Below, piece after piece: positions 23,980 to 35,313 of a DNA stretch of 64,000 nt (the first letter of the stretch is position 1; every line of letters starts with the position of its first letter). Below the pieces are notes generated by a model that searched no databases, was not told the DNA's origin, and was given only the letters and a program-made list of their open reading frames with translations. This DNA comes from Citrus sinensis. Lineage: Eukaryota; Streptophyta; Magnoliopsida; Sapindales; Rutaceae. A program made the position numbers and the translations under genes. The stretch spans positions 16,283,501 to 16,347,500 of the forward strand of contig NC_068557.1 of the NCBI RefSeq assembly GCF_022201045.2, written 5' to 3'.

Positions 23980-23987
23980 TTTTAGAG
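23980..23987. repeat. 8-bp target-site duplication, right (TTTTAGAG)
   Basis: Exact copy of 22984-22991. Confidence 0.85.
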
Positions 23988-26101
23988 GAGTACATATCAC
24001 GAAAAATGTCTCAGTTGTATAATTTATTTGTAAATATAATTATAATATCGTATGTAATATCAATAATATCAGTAACAGTCCTATATAACAATATTAAAAA
24101 ATAAAAAGAGGAATAGGTTTGGATGGACCCCACATCAAACTGAAATCATGCATGAGAGTCTGATTTTGGGATGATTGGGTGGGTTGGAATCAGACTCCAA
24201 TTCCTAAAGTTACTAAAATACCCCATTTAAATTTCATTATTACAACTTTATCCTTTATTTAAATATTAAAAAAATATAAGATACATAGAATGATTAGAAA
24301 TCACAGCAATCCAAAAATAAAAAGCTACTTCATCCAGCAATCAAATTTTCTGTAGCACAAATTGGATTTACAGTCACCGTTCCCTTCAAGCAGCAGTGTC
24401 GGAATCACTTTGTTGGTCGTCGTGCAGCACCGACAGTGTTTTTTCACTTGTTGATTTGAAGATGAAGAGCAGACGAAGAAAAAGAAGAAAATAAAGAGGA
24501 GAAAAATTAACAAAGAGTAAAGAAGTGATGAAGTGAAGAGTAACAGAAAAAGAAAAAACAAAAGAACATACGAAGAAGAAGAGGAGAAACAAAAAAAAAA
24601 AACAAAAAACAAAAGAGAGAGAAAATAATATTATTGTTGTTAATATTGTAATTATTATGATTGTTGTTGTTGTTATTATTAATGTCAACAATAATTTTTT
24701 AATAATAATAATCACAATTATTATAAAAAATTATGGTAATGATTAATTAAGGGTATTTTAGTGACTTATCACAATTTATTTTAATTATGAAATAAAATAA
24801 ATATATTAATGAGAATACAACTCGTTCTGATTCTGATTTTTAAAGTTCAAATAAATAATTTATTCTGATTTTTATTCCAGTCCATTCTCATTCCAGCTCA
24901 TTTCAATTTTAATCCATTCTAATTACCAATTAGTCAACACGCCATTAAATTAAATTATAATTATAGAAACTCAAAAAAACACAAGTGAATAAATAAAAAA
25001 TTAGTAAACAAGTTATTTTGATTCCAAATATAGGAATAATTTGAAGTTTTTAAAAGTAAGGGAGATAATTTGAAAATAGTCAATTCACGATAAGAATAAT
25101 TTGAAATTAACCCTTTGTTTTACTATGTCCTTTCCTCCAATTCTTTTTGGATTAGCAATGCATCTATTAATTATTCTTTTGGGTTATATTTCACTGAAGT
25201 CGATAATTATTTTAGTATCAAATAAGGTCATCGGGTTTGTCAAATTCCAACCCGAACGAGTTGGAATTTTCATTTACTTGAATTTTTCAGGTCGGATCGG
25301 TTCAGGTTATTTACCCACTCCTAAATAGCGTTGTAAGAAATTAACATTTTTTATAAATATATTAAGGGATAAATAAAGAAAAGGGATTTTAAAAGTGTTA
25401 TGGAGGATGTAATAGTCCCACTCTTTTATTTTTTTGTGAATAATTTTAATCATTTCAGTTATATAAGTTTTTTATTTTTATTTTTGGAAATAACATAGAT
25501 CCAGATATATGGCTTTTCAAATGCACTAGCACTCAGATTCGCATTCAAATCACTACGGATCTTAGTTTTTAACATCTGGGTTTGCATTTCTAATAATATG
25601 AATTCAGAAAAAATTCAAATCTAAATCTTGTGGATTTTTACGGATGCCAGCTAGACCCAATTTTTTTATTTTTTTTTGGTCGCTAAGACATTGTATGATT
25701 TGTATCCATGTCGATTGAAACTATAATCTCAAAGATTGGTTGTCAGATGTCGCATACAAAACTCTTCATACTAAAATAAAGTTAACAAATGAATTGATTG
25801 TAAGTTGTAAAAGCTTTCTGATGAGAAATTGAAGATTCTTGGTTATGCTACCAAATAATACAATTGGGGCAATAAAGCAAATTTGAATGTTAGAAATCCT
25901 AGTAAGATTATTATTATATGACAGAGCTTACAATTTATAATTTACAACTCAATCAGTATTTAGAACCCTTCAGGCAGCAAACACAAATATTTACCACTGC
26001 CATCTCAATCAATTAATAACTACTTCCTACTCTACTGCCCACCAACCAAAATCTTGAACTATTATGATCTTCTTGATCAGCTGAGTAGTGGCCGTTGGGG
26101 T
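23988..26101. other. Intergenic DNA, possible MITE relic near 24130-24950
   Basis: Bases near 24205 (TACTAAAATACCCCATTTAA) are mirrored near 24750 on the complement (ACTAAAATACCCTTAATTAA), with further weak mirror similarity outward. This suggests an old inverted-repeat element about 0.8 kb long. Its centre (24440-24720) is a GA/TTG-rich low-complexity tract whose open frames are strings of Phe, Leu and Ile. No target duplication was fixed. The remainder is plain AT-rich DNA. Confidence 0.35.
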
Positions 26102-26353
26102 TTAATTGGGACCCCAACAACTCAAGTACATGACTGTCCTTAAAGACTCTTCCGATTGCTTAGCTTTGTTCACTTGACTTGAAACCACAGCAGAAGATGA
26201 TGAAGAAAGCTTCCTTGTTGACCGAGAAACCGAACTTAGATTGTTCTTGGCATGTTGATGTAAATATTTGAGTGTGTAGTTCCATCTGCAGAACCCTTGA
26301 TCTTTCAAGGCTTCAACTGCTCCAACAATCCACGCTCTGCTTGTTGAACTCAT
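26102..26353 (-). CDS. Wound-induced protein (WIP/DUF3774 family), gene 2
   Basis: 83 residues, start ATG at 26353 ([20 protein letters not shown]). The longer frame to 26392 begins with GTG and is rejected. It has the family C-terminus ([20 protein letters not shown]) and a Ser-rich middle. Compared with genes 3-5 it is shorter: it lacks four residues in the N-terminal Ala/Val segment and the LMRDP insertion before the C-terminal motif. A sense-strand TATATATAATAAG box lies at about 26450-26462, roughly 100 bp upstream of the ATG. A block about 370-445 bp upstream is shared with genes 4 and 5. Probably a functional, stress-inducible small gene; the biochemical role is unknown. Confidence 0.88.
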   Translation of the reverse strand: MSSTSRAWIVGAVEALKDQGFCRWNYTLKYLHQHAKNNLSSVSRSTRKLSSSSSAVVSSQVNKAKQSEESLRTVMYLSCWGPN

Positions 26354-26830
26354 CTTTGATCTATATGAATGTCTTTCAGATAACTCTTTCACTTTGCTTT
26401 GCTTTAGAAAATTTGATGTTTTGATGGAGAAAAATGGCGCGGAGGGATTCTTATTATATATAAAGAATGGCCCAAGTAAAGGACAAAAGTAAAGGAGATA
26501 AAACCTTTAAACCAGCAGCTACTACTGCCTTTTACTTCGCTGGAGGTTTTAGGAGAAACAAAGGCCAAAATTATTTCGTTCATTCAAAATGGGATAAGAT
26601 AACAGATGATGACATTAATGTTAATGTCATTGTAGGACCACTTCTACACTTGTGTAATGAGACTAACAAAGTGAAGAGGATAAGGTGAAGGTGGGGTTTA
26701 GATTACATCACAAGTCACGACACTGACAATTCTGGCAACGCGCACCTGGTTTCGCTTATCAAAATCCAGTTGAGCCCGGAGATTGGGAGTGAAAACCACT
26801 AGTTTCTTTATTAAGGTTGCCTCAGGATTA
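26354..26830 (-). promoter_or_regulatory. Upstream region of WIP gene 2 with TATA box and conserved block
   Basis: Besides the TATA box (26450-26462), bases about 26726-26798 match the regions upstream of WIP genes 4 (49067-49142) and 5 (53100-53174), with a core AGCCCGGAG...TGGGAGTGAAAACCAC. Conservation of a non-coding block at a similar distance from three gene starts suggests a shared control element or recent common descent. The 96-residue and 73-residue open frames in this stretch are not supported as genes. Confidence 0.55.
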
Positions 26831-29020
26831 AGTTACATCTAGTATGTCGAAACAATCTGGGCAGACGACATAATTAAAATTTGGAGAAAATCATCCAAGC
26901 CTGTACGGACACTCGGTGACAATACCAAATGTATTTCTCATTACGGTAAGGATTAATTTATAGGACAATTTTATTCTAAGTTATATTTTTATTCGTTTAT
27001 GGACCTTGACCCCTTACATAATGATGTAAGTAATATCAATTAAAAGGTTACACTAAACAAGTTATGTGTAGTTCACTTGATACAACTATGTGTGTGTTTG
27101 GTATAACTATGTCGTCGATATAGCTTATATTATTATATAAAGAATCTCTTGTCTATATTTATTTATATTTTTTTTATTTTCTAAAAAGTAAGACGGCAAG
27201 TAAAATCCTAATTAAATATTTAGCTTCTTTACTTCCTTTAAGATTCAAATCTAAGTTGTCAACTAAATAAAGTTGTTTAAAAATCACTCAACTGCTCCTG
27301 TAGAAGCTATTTAAGATATATAAATGTATAGAGCAATGATTTATGACTCTCAAATCAAGAAAAACCTTAATTAAACCTCACTGCAAAGGCAAAAAAAAAT
27401 TAAAATTAAAAAATTAAAAAATATAAAAAAAATAAAAGAAAATTATCAGTCACCCGCCTTAAAAGTTTACAATACACTTGTCACATTTTAGTAATTGATT
27501 GCACTAATACTCTAGATATACTTGAGAATTTCTCCTTTTATACACTCTGGAGTTTTTTTCTTCTTCTATATAGGACAAATGATATGTACCCCACTAATAA
27601 AATCCACCTCAACCCTACCAGGACAAAATTTTTGAAGTAATTTTATCATTATCTCAAAAGTTAAGGGTATCCATTAAACTATTTCAATTTTTATTACTCT
27701 TGTGTGGGTTTGGAAAAATCAATAACATTAGCGATGAGCACAAAAAGCAAAGATCAACTTGAAACTGGAAGAAGCTATCCCAAGTGCAGGAAAAATTTAC
27801 ACTAATGGATTAATCTCATTTCCCTCGAAGCACGATAAGATGGGCGAGAACCAGCCATCCAACCAAGGGATGGTTTTCTCTAGGCTTTGTGTTAAACTTC
27901 ACCATTTCTGCTCCATTAGACCAGGCATGTTCTTACTTAATGTAGTATAACTATGTAAAAGATTAAATTGTAAAGGTCTGTTGCCTATATTACCTGTGCG
28001 TTGCAAACCCCCTAAAATTCCAGGCCAAAGAGGCTAACTTGGCAAGTTCGAGGTATGCTAGCTCGGCTTGTCCCCAGAAACTCCCATCATTAGCAATCTC
28101 TTGCACATTCTCTTCACTTGTATATATGTAGGAACTGTCTAGATTTTGCTAGAGCATTGTACCACATAGCTTGTACATAGATTTCTTTAAAACTCACTAG
28201 ACACTGCTAGGCATGACAGCTCTCACCAAATCTTGAGAATTCTCTAGACATAGAATATTCTAAAATTAGGTAAGCCTCCCCATAAATAGGGCATGACACT
28301 TAGCACACAACAACTCAAGCTAGCAATTTTGTGAGCTATCAAGCTCTCTTGTACAATTATTTGGCTCATTTGCTCACTCTTCTCCTCTAGATTTTCCGCA
28401 AGCTAGCATGACACTCCTCTTGTACAATTACTTAGCAACTTTCGGGCAATAGTTGTCTAAGAGCTAAATTGGTTTGTTACCCAAAATACTCATCGTGTGA
28501 TAAGTGTCTAGCTTGTGCTTTCTCTTCGAATTTATGACTTTGACTCGGTAAATAATTAGTTTAAAATTACGAAGGAAGAACCATTTGCAAGACCAACTTT
28601 AGAGTATTTAGGATCTTAGATGATTTTTTAATGAGTTCTCCTTACAATCAATAATTTTAATACCAAACAAACATAAAAGAGCTTAAAACTTATTACACCT
28701 CAAGAAGATCCTAAAAAATTTTTAAAATGAAATAAATCATAAAAAAAAAGTCAAGAAGAGAGCAGGAAAAATTTTAATTATTGTTGATACTTTGTCCACA
28801 TTTTAGAGATGATAAGGTTTTGAATGGAAATTAAAAGAAAAGTCAAAGATTCTAACATTAAATAATTAAGGTTTTTTAAAAATAAAATGTAAAAAAATTT
28901 ATTTATTTATTATTAAAAGATTAACAAAGAATAAATTAATGTTAGACAATAATAAGAACATTATTAATTATAGGTTATTTAGTAATGAGGTTATCAAATA
29001 TAAAATTATAGCTCTATAAT
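26831..29020. other. Intergenic DNA, LTR-like stretch near 28000-28560
   Basis: No gene is visible. The part from about 27980 to 28560 has a composition unlike its surroundings, a TATA-like CATAAATAGG near 28290 and CTTGTACAATTA twice (about 28349 and 28419). This resembles a solo LTR, but no TG...CA ends with a target duplication were found, so no element is called. Confidence 0.35.
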
Positions 29021-29187
29021 ATTAAGATGAGTCTGGCTATGTTGGAATCACTCTGAGATAGAGCATGCCTTCATAACCAGATGATCAAAGTCATAGCATG
29101 TTTTTCACTATTTATTACTTTGCGTGTATGGTTATGATTTGTGCTCTACTTTAGAGCAGTTCCAAGGTAGCTATTGCCTATTAAGAT
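29021..29187. mobile_element. Small MITE (29029-29179) with 8-bp target duplication
   Basis: The element spans 29029-29179 (151 bp). The left arm, GGCTATGTTGGAATCACTCT and onward, pairs with the complement of the right arm, AGCTACCTTGGAACTGCTCT, at roughly three-quarters identity through the AGAGCATG/AGAGCACA and ATAACCA positions. ATTAAGAT occurs on both sides (29021-29028 and 29180-29187), an 8-bp duplication that favours hAT. Non-coding. Confidence 0.65.
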
Positions 29188-30488
29188 TATCAAATATAGA
29201 ATTTGTATAAAATATGAATATTAATTTATGATAATTATTAATCAGGGAATTGTCAAAAATAGGCTTTACTACAATAGGTAACTTAAAAAATTCTTTATCA
29301 ATTAGAGTATGATTAGAGAAATACTTAAAATATGGGACACTAAATGACAATTTTGTTCGTTTATACTTAAAATCGCCTTTGACCATTTGATAAATTAATA
29401 ATTAATAATTTTTAAGTTTTATATAAAATTAGTACCTAACTTTTTAAGAGAAGTAGGAGTCAACCCATGGATTTCTTACTTGCCAAGTAGGATTAGGAAT
29501 TGGGATGAGAATGATGGATCAAAATTCTCTAATCTCCTATTGAGCAAAAATTAAAGAAATGATTCGTTGTTAATAAATAAAAATTAAAAAAGTTAAATAG
29601 AAAATTTTTAAAAGTTCAGAAGGGTTGACTCCGAATCTCAAAATGACCCTATGTCAACCATGACTTGATGTGAATGTGATTATCTAAAAGGGGGCCAAAT
29701 TGGTAATTCACTCTATGTTGATAAAGAAACTCCGGCAATGGCCAACGTGCACCACATTTTGCTATACAAAACCCATTTAAGGCCGGAATATGGTTGAAAA
29801 GTTAAGTAGTGCAAATTGATGCAGCCGACGTTATGGTGCCAAATTCATTTTATTTGATCATTGGCATCCGGCATTATCAAAATAAAATTACTGTTTACAT
29901 TCCCTTTTATTTAAATTTTTGGGGATAATAAAATGATTTTTCAATTAATGTTTTCTTGGGAGTTTAAATTTATACAACGACAAACTTATGATAAAATAAA
30001 ACAATCAATTAGTGTTAATTAATTAAAGGACCTAAATTCATAATATTTCAAAATTTGCACATACTTAGGAGCTAGCTTGATATTAGCTAAGAATGGCTTC
30101 TCAAACTGGCAAAAAGCATTAAGAGTGAAGCCTATTTTGAGTTGCTGTTAGACTTGCATCCAGACATGGAGTTGGAATTGGGTGCAGTTATTGTTTTTAA
30201 TTTCCTTTGTCCGTGGGCTGAGGCCTGAAAGTCACCATTTCTGTTCCTCAGTAGCCCTGCCTTGAGCTTAATCTCGTTGTTTGCTTTAGTACTTCAGTGT
30301 AAGAAGATATGGGGGCGCAGATTGATGAAATCTTAAACAAGCATCATTCACAGCAAAAAGGACAAAAATTATTCAAAAGATTTTTTGAATTAATATGTGA
30401 TATATAGAGTAATATTGCTCTTCCTATATTACAATATACAAATCAAAATGGTCACTTGGCAGTTGGCACTATCCAAGTTGGGGACTGG
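29188..30488. other. Intergenic DNA and 3' flank of WIP gene 3
   Basis: AT-rich with no gene. Bases about 30263-30488, next to WIP gene 3, are closely similar to the 3' flanks of genes 4 (48269-48481) and 5 (52288-52518), for example TGATGAAATCTTAAACAAGC, which marks them as duplicated together. Confidence 0.6.
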
Positions 30489-30773
30489 TTAATTAGGACC
30501 CCAGCAGCTCAAGTACATGACTGTCCTTAAAGACTCCTCTGATTGCTTAGCCTTGGGGTCTCTCATCAATTTGCTTGAAACCACAGCAGAAGATGAAGAA
30601 GAAGAAGAAGAAAGCTTCTTTGATGATTGAGAAACTGATGATCTTATATTGTTCTTGGCATGTTGGTGTAATGATCTTAGGGTGTAGTTCCATCTGCAGA
30701 ACCCTTGATCTTTCATGGCCTCAACTGCTGCAACACTTGCTGCTACCATCCATGCTCTGCTTGTTGAACTCAT
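30489..30773 (-). CDS. Wound-induced protein (WIP/DUF3774 family), gene 3 (mosaic)
   Basis: 94 residues from the ATG at 30773 ([20 protein letters not shown]) to TAA. The body is almost the same as genes 4 and 5: [17 protein letters not shown], a serine run, [19 protein letters not shown] and the ending YLSCWGPN. Its 3' flank also follows genes 4/5. Its 5' untranslated region and proximal promoter (30774-30880), in contrast, match those of gene 2, including the TTTAGAAAATTTGATGTTTT stretch and a sense-strand TATAAATAAG box near 30868-30877. The gene therefore seems to join a gene 4/5-type body to a gene 2-type promoter, perhaps by unequal exchange or conversion. Intact; function known only at family level. 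Confidence 0.9.
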   Translation of the reverse strand: MSSTSRAWMVAASVAAVEAMKDQGFCRWNYTLRSLHQHAKNNIRSSVSQSSKKLSSSSSSSSAVVSSKLMRDPKAKQSEESLRTVMYLSCWGPN

Positions 30774-32394
30774 CTTGAATCTATGTGAATGTCTCTCGGA
30801 TACTCTTTCACTTTGTTTAGCTTTAGAAAATTTGATGTTTTGATGGAGAAAATGGCACGGCGGGATTCTTATTTATACAAAGAGGGCCAGGGGTGAGGGG
30901 ATGGAGTAAAGGCCTAAAGTCATGGAAATATGTAAAACAAGTGGCCGCAGGCTTTAGCTTTTCAATTTCCTGCTGGTTTTGGGGCAAAGCAGTCAAAGCC
31001 AGTGGTTTCTATTTTGGCTGGTAGTTGGAACTGTATAATGACAGTAACACCCTTGCAGGAGCACTTGGTGCGATCAATTAGAAGGGGGACAAAATGGGTA
31101 TCGGATGCATCACGAAAAGATAAATTCAGCCAATGCGCGCACCTGGGTTTCCTTTATTTTATTAAGAAATCCATTGAAATTGAAGCGTACGGTTAAATTT
31201 GACATATTTGTAAAATTGAAGCGTATGGAAAAAAAAAAAAAAAAAAACAGCACGTTTCTTTGTTGAAACGTGGGTCGTCGGGGAAAGGTCCTCGGTTCTT
31301 AGGTCTTTTTTCCCATTTACGGATAAAATTAAAAAATCAAAATTAATTGAGGTAAAATAAGGAAATATGACTTTTTAATTATGTGGATTCCAAATTTCCT
31401 TACTCATCAATCAAGAAACTAAATTCCTCGAACAATAGAAATTGGCATCGGAAGCAAATTTGATTTTCAGTAATTTTTGCCAACCGAACAAAGGAAAAAT
31501 AAAGAGGAAATAGACAATCTCTCTTCTCTTGCCTTCATTTCTAACAACCGAACATGGCCTTATGTCTTTTTTTTTTTTTTTTCCATTTTAGGATAAAACT
31601 AGAAAATCAAAATTAAATGAGGATAAAATAAGAAAATCTGACCTTTTAACTTTGTGGAATCTAAGGATGCTTTTGGTAACTTTTTTATTGGGTGTTTTTT
31701 ATTTTCAAAAAATGAAAAACACAAAACATGTTTAGTTAAGCCATTTTTTAATAATTAGTAAAAAAGTTAGAGAACAATATATTTTTATTTTTAAACTTTT
31801 GTAAAGAAAACTCAAGAAAGCTAAATTGGTGTTCTTAAATCTTTTAATAACGATTAAAAAAGACAAGGCAAAAAGTGGTGCTGGCTCACTATTGTTATTG
31901 TTTCAATTATTACTTTATTAATTCTTTATTTAATTACTTTCACGTTATCCCTTCAATTTTTAGTTCTTCTATATCTTATATTTTTCTTCTTTATTGTAAC
32001 CACTCAAGAGTTCTTATCTCTTTGTATCAAGATCCAGGTATTTTTTTTTTAAATTTTTAAATTTTATTTATTGTTCATTAAAATTTTGGATGATTTTCTA
32101 TTATATCAAATATAAGATGAATATCCCTCTTTTTTTTTGTAATTTTTACATAGTAAGAATGAATAAATATAATTGTAGTACAAATTTTTATTTTTTTATA
32201 TGTTAACTAATTCTACATTTATTATTTTGTTTTCCATTTTATTTGTATTTCTTAAAATTAATAAATTATGAGAGGATTTTATGAAAATTATTATTGTTAT
32301 ATGAAATTTGATCTCATTTTGATTAAAATTATAATAAAAAATAAAATGAGTAAGTAAATTGAAGAAAATTATTTATAAAAAAATCTATATTATG
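30774..32394. other. Upstream region of WIP gene 3 and flank of the viral locus
   Basis: After the gene 2-like promoter there is no gene. A local direct duplication is visible: about 31305-31395 and about 31575-31668 both contain a TTTTTCCATTT / GGATAAAA / AAAATCAAAATTAA / GACCTTTTAA-type series. A 20-base A-run lies at about 31229-31248. The viral sequence begins at 32395 without any target duplication. Confidence 0.5.
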
Positions 32395-32758
32395 GTGAAG
32401 TACGTGGCGTTGTTATACCAGAACTACAACAGTTAAGACTGTTCTTAGGACCAGTAGTCCGCAAGCTCGGGTTTCCAGCCGATATACCTCTGTAATCAAA
32501 AACCTTTAAAACATTTTTCTCAGGTTATACAACCCAAAACAGACTTTCCTTTAGTCTAAAACAGGGTACCAAACCAGATAAGAAATGATCAAAAGTTTTC
32601 TGATGCACAGGATCCTTAGAAAAGGCAAGTGCAGAGCATACTTCCTTAGGTTTTCAAAATGAACAAATTTAATTCTTTATTCTTTTTCTTTCTTAGGACT
32701 TCATTTGCAGAGAGAGAGAAGAGTTTTAGGGATTCATGGTGTAAGAGAAAAACACGAG

Positions 32759-32764
32759 TTTATT
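32759..32764 (-). terminator. Poly(A) signal AATAAA, left viral arm
   Basis: AATAAA on the minus strand, 39 bp downstream of the TATA box, the short spacing that gives caulimovirid RNA its terminal redundancy. Confidence 0.6.
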
Positions 32765-32802
32765 TCTTTCAAACTTCTATATCTTACAAGCAAGGGGAGA
32801 AT

Positions 32803-32812
32803 CCTTTATATA
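32803..32812 (-). promoter_or_regulatory. TATA box, left viral arm
   Basis: TATATAAAGG on the minus strand in a CCTCCCC context, identical to the right-arm copy at 46611-46620; likely core of the viral RNA promoter. Confidence 0.75.
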
Positions 32813-33030
32813 GGGGAGGATTCTTGAGAAGATAGGACAGGACCCCTATCTTTTACATAATTGCACAACTTTAATTATTACAAAAGACAAAAGTGCTTTA
32901 ATAATTAAAGCATGACTTGGACAAAAGTATTAAAGTAAAAACAAACTTTAATAATTATGCAAACATAAAGCGAAACATCATTATGATAACAAGACAAACT
33001 ACTTTATTGAAAGCAACAAGACAAACAACT

Positions 33031-35313
33031 TTATGGAGAGCGGAGATTCATGTACTCGTCTTCGGATGAGCTTTCGGTCTCATCTGGGTCCGTATCACCA
33101 GAGTGAGGATGCTTTTGGAAGAAAGTTTTGGAGAGCTTTGGATGCTTACAGGAGGGACCACGGCATGGTGGATAAGGACAATTATAGTCTCTGGGAGTAC
33201 ACTTCGGAGTATACTGAGGGGAAGTTTGGGTGGCTTTGTCAACTTGGGATGGTTGAGCTGGTCGTTTGGAAGATTGGGTTGAGGGTCCTGGTACGGAGGG
33301 GCCAGGTTCATCCATTGTTGGTTGGGGAAACTGGTGGAGGTGTTGGCTCAGAGGAAGAAAATCTTCCCATGGATCTTGTGAGTCTTGGTAAAGAAAGTCA
33401 GTGTAGTCTGGTCGTTCTTCTTTGATGATGATGCCAGTGGACTTAGGTTTAGATATAGCAGATGGAGTGGGTATCATGAGAAGGTCATGTTGTGGACCTA
33501 AGGAGGTGTGAGAGATATCTTTAAGTGGCGGAGGTTGGTGGTTTAATTGGCAAAGGTAATTGTGCAGGACGTCTTGTATGTCATTTTCAATCACAGTTAT
33601 ATGTGGTGCAGTGAACCATTCATATACCTGATCTTGAGTCCAAAAGAGATGGGTGTCTGGATGTTGGAAGTATGGCCTGTGAATAATAAAAACTGATGTG
33701 AACATTTGTGCTTCAGGGGCAGGCATACGGTCAAGGTTGTAAATTTCGGACAGTTGTTGCAGTTTCTTTCTCCACCATGGGATGGGGGAGAACCATTCAA
33801 GTAGGGTCCAGGTAAGGGAGGTGGCGTTATCTGGATTAAGGAGGTGGTCCAGAGTGGGAGAAATGGGGAGGACTAACTTGGTTGCGTAAAGGACTGTTAG
33901 GCACCAGATGTACCATAACACGTCTTCAGTGGTGTCCCTGGCCGGATCAAGGGTTAAACCGGTAAGGAACAGATTTTCTGGGTGGAAAGTGGAAAAAGGA
34001 AAAGGGTCGGTGACAAGGTAGGCTTTCATGAAAAAGCGAAAGAGAGCTTTTCTTGCAAATTCTTGGATATCAAAAACAGAAGAGAAGGTTTTGTTGAAGG
34101 GAAAAGTTTTCTTGGTGAGAGCTTCTGGGGGTAGTGAGGTAGCCATGGAGATAATTGGAAAATGGTAGGTGGTGGAAAACAGGGTGAGAGGGCCTTGTGG
34201 TTTAGAGAGTCTGGAGAGCATATCAGGGATGAGGTTCTGGGATCCCTTTATATGCTTGACTGAAAAGTCATATTTGGAAAACCAATCTTTTAATCTGAGT
34301 AACATTTTTTCGGGAACAGTTTTACCTTTGAAATGAAAGATATTGGGGAAGGCTGAGCTGTCCATTCGGATGAGAAAATGGTGTCCAATCAGATGATACT
34401 CAAACTTTTTGATGCCATTCTTTACCGCTAAGATTTCTTTAAACACGCTATGGTAGTGCTTCTGTGTTTCAGAAAAATGTCCACTAGCGTAAGCGATAAA
34501 GTGTTCCTTGTCATTGAGTTCTTCGAGGAGGATGGCACCCCATGATTCATCACTTGCGTCTGTCTGTAATATGCGCTTGCCATCAGTAATCAACTTTAAA
34601 GGAGGCGGATTTTGCGCAATCTGCTTGAGAGTAGTGACAGCACGTGTGTGGTCAGCATTCCATTCTGGGGGCTGCTTTTTCAATAAAGCTGAGAGATGAT
34701 GAGTGTGATGGTCCACATGTGGGAGGAAATCACGGATGTAATTGATAATGCCGAGAAACTGTTGGATTTGCCTTTTGGAAAGTTGCTGATCTGGAAAGTG
34801 AAGCAATTCTTGGGCAATGTGCTTTCCTGGCTGGTAGTGTCCATCTTTAATGATCATACCAAGGAATTCAATATTATCTGTAGCAATGGTGCTTTTCTTG
34901 GCCGATAACATGATTCCATGACTTTGGATAATATCATAGAATTGGGACAATAGGTTGCGATGTTCTTCATGCGATCCTGAAAAAAGCAAAATATCGTCAA
35001 TGTAAATCAATGCATGATGCAAAATGGGCTGGAAGATTTGGACCATGGATTTTTGGAAAATGGAGGGGGCAGTTTTGAGGCCAAAGGGTAGGACGGTCCA
35101 TTGGAAATGGGCATTGGGAATACAAAAAGCGGTTTTGTAACGTTCGGAGGGTTCAATGCCGAGTTGCCAAAAACCAGATTTTAAATCAAATTTGGAAAAG
35201 ATCTGGGCATTTTTAAGAAAAGTAAACATGCTTTGTCTGCGGGGTAATGGAAACTTGTCATCTTGTAAAAACATGTTTAGGGGCTGATAATCAATGACTA
35301 GGCGTTTCTTTCC
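33031..35313 (-). pseudogene. Viral RT - RNase H - C-terminal region, left arm
   Basis: Continuation of the polyprotein after the internal TGA at 35314; the frame is open to its normal end (first ATG at 35274, 747 codons). The RT shows the FDLKSGFWQL and LPFGLKTAPSIFQ blocks and a YIDDILLF active site; RNase H begins at QTDASDESWGA. A C-terminal region of about 385 residues follows, ending in an acidic tail. Compared with the right arm, only four amino-acid differences were seen in 747: E/K in the block before PSERY, L/F beside YIDD, T/K beside the first RNase H aspartate, and T/A near the C-terminal IENDIQD. The motifs are kept, but the frame is cut off from the protease and upstream parts by the stop. 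Confidence 0.88.

Larger units (their letters stand above)
32395..33030 (-). promoter_or_regulatory. Viral intergenic region, left arm (promoter and poly(A) signal)
   Basis: Mirror image of 46393-47028. Read on the minus strand it runs from just after the viral stop codon through a TATA box (32803-32812) and an AATAAA (32759-32764) to the outer end of the viral DNA at 32395. It is the equivalent of the pregenomic-RNA promoter region. It points outward, toward WIP gene 3, which lies 1.6 kb further on in the same (minus) orientation. Confidence 0.8.

Noticed and set aside
24325..24715. Overlapping 95- and 109-codon minus-strand frames that look like membrane proteins
   Set aside because: They are translations of A/G-rich and TTG-rich low-complexity DNA giving Phe/Leu/Ile strings in more than one frame.
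27980..28560. Solo LTR
   Set aside because: TATA-like motif and LTR-like composition, but no TG...CA ends with a target duplication could be found.
33033..33425. Antisense frames opposite the viral polyprotein (for example 33033-33425 and its mirror 45998-46390, and 40742-40978)
   Set aside because: They recur at mirrored positions because the viral sequence is repeated, have no domains and lie opposite strong coding sequence.
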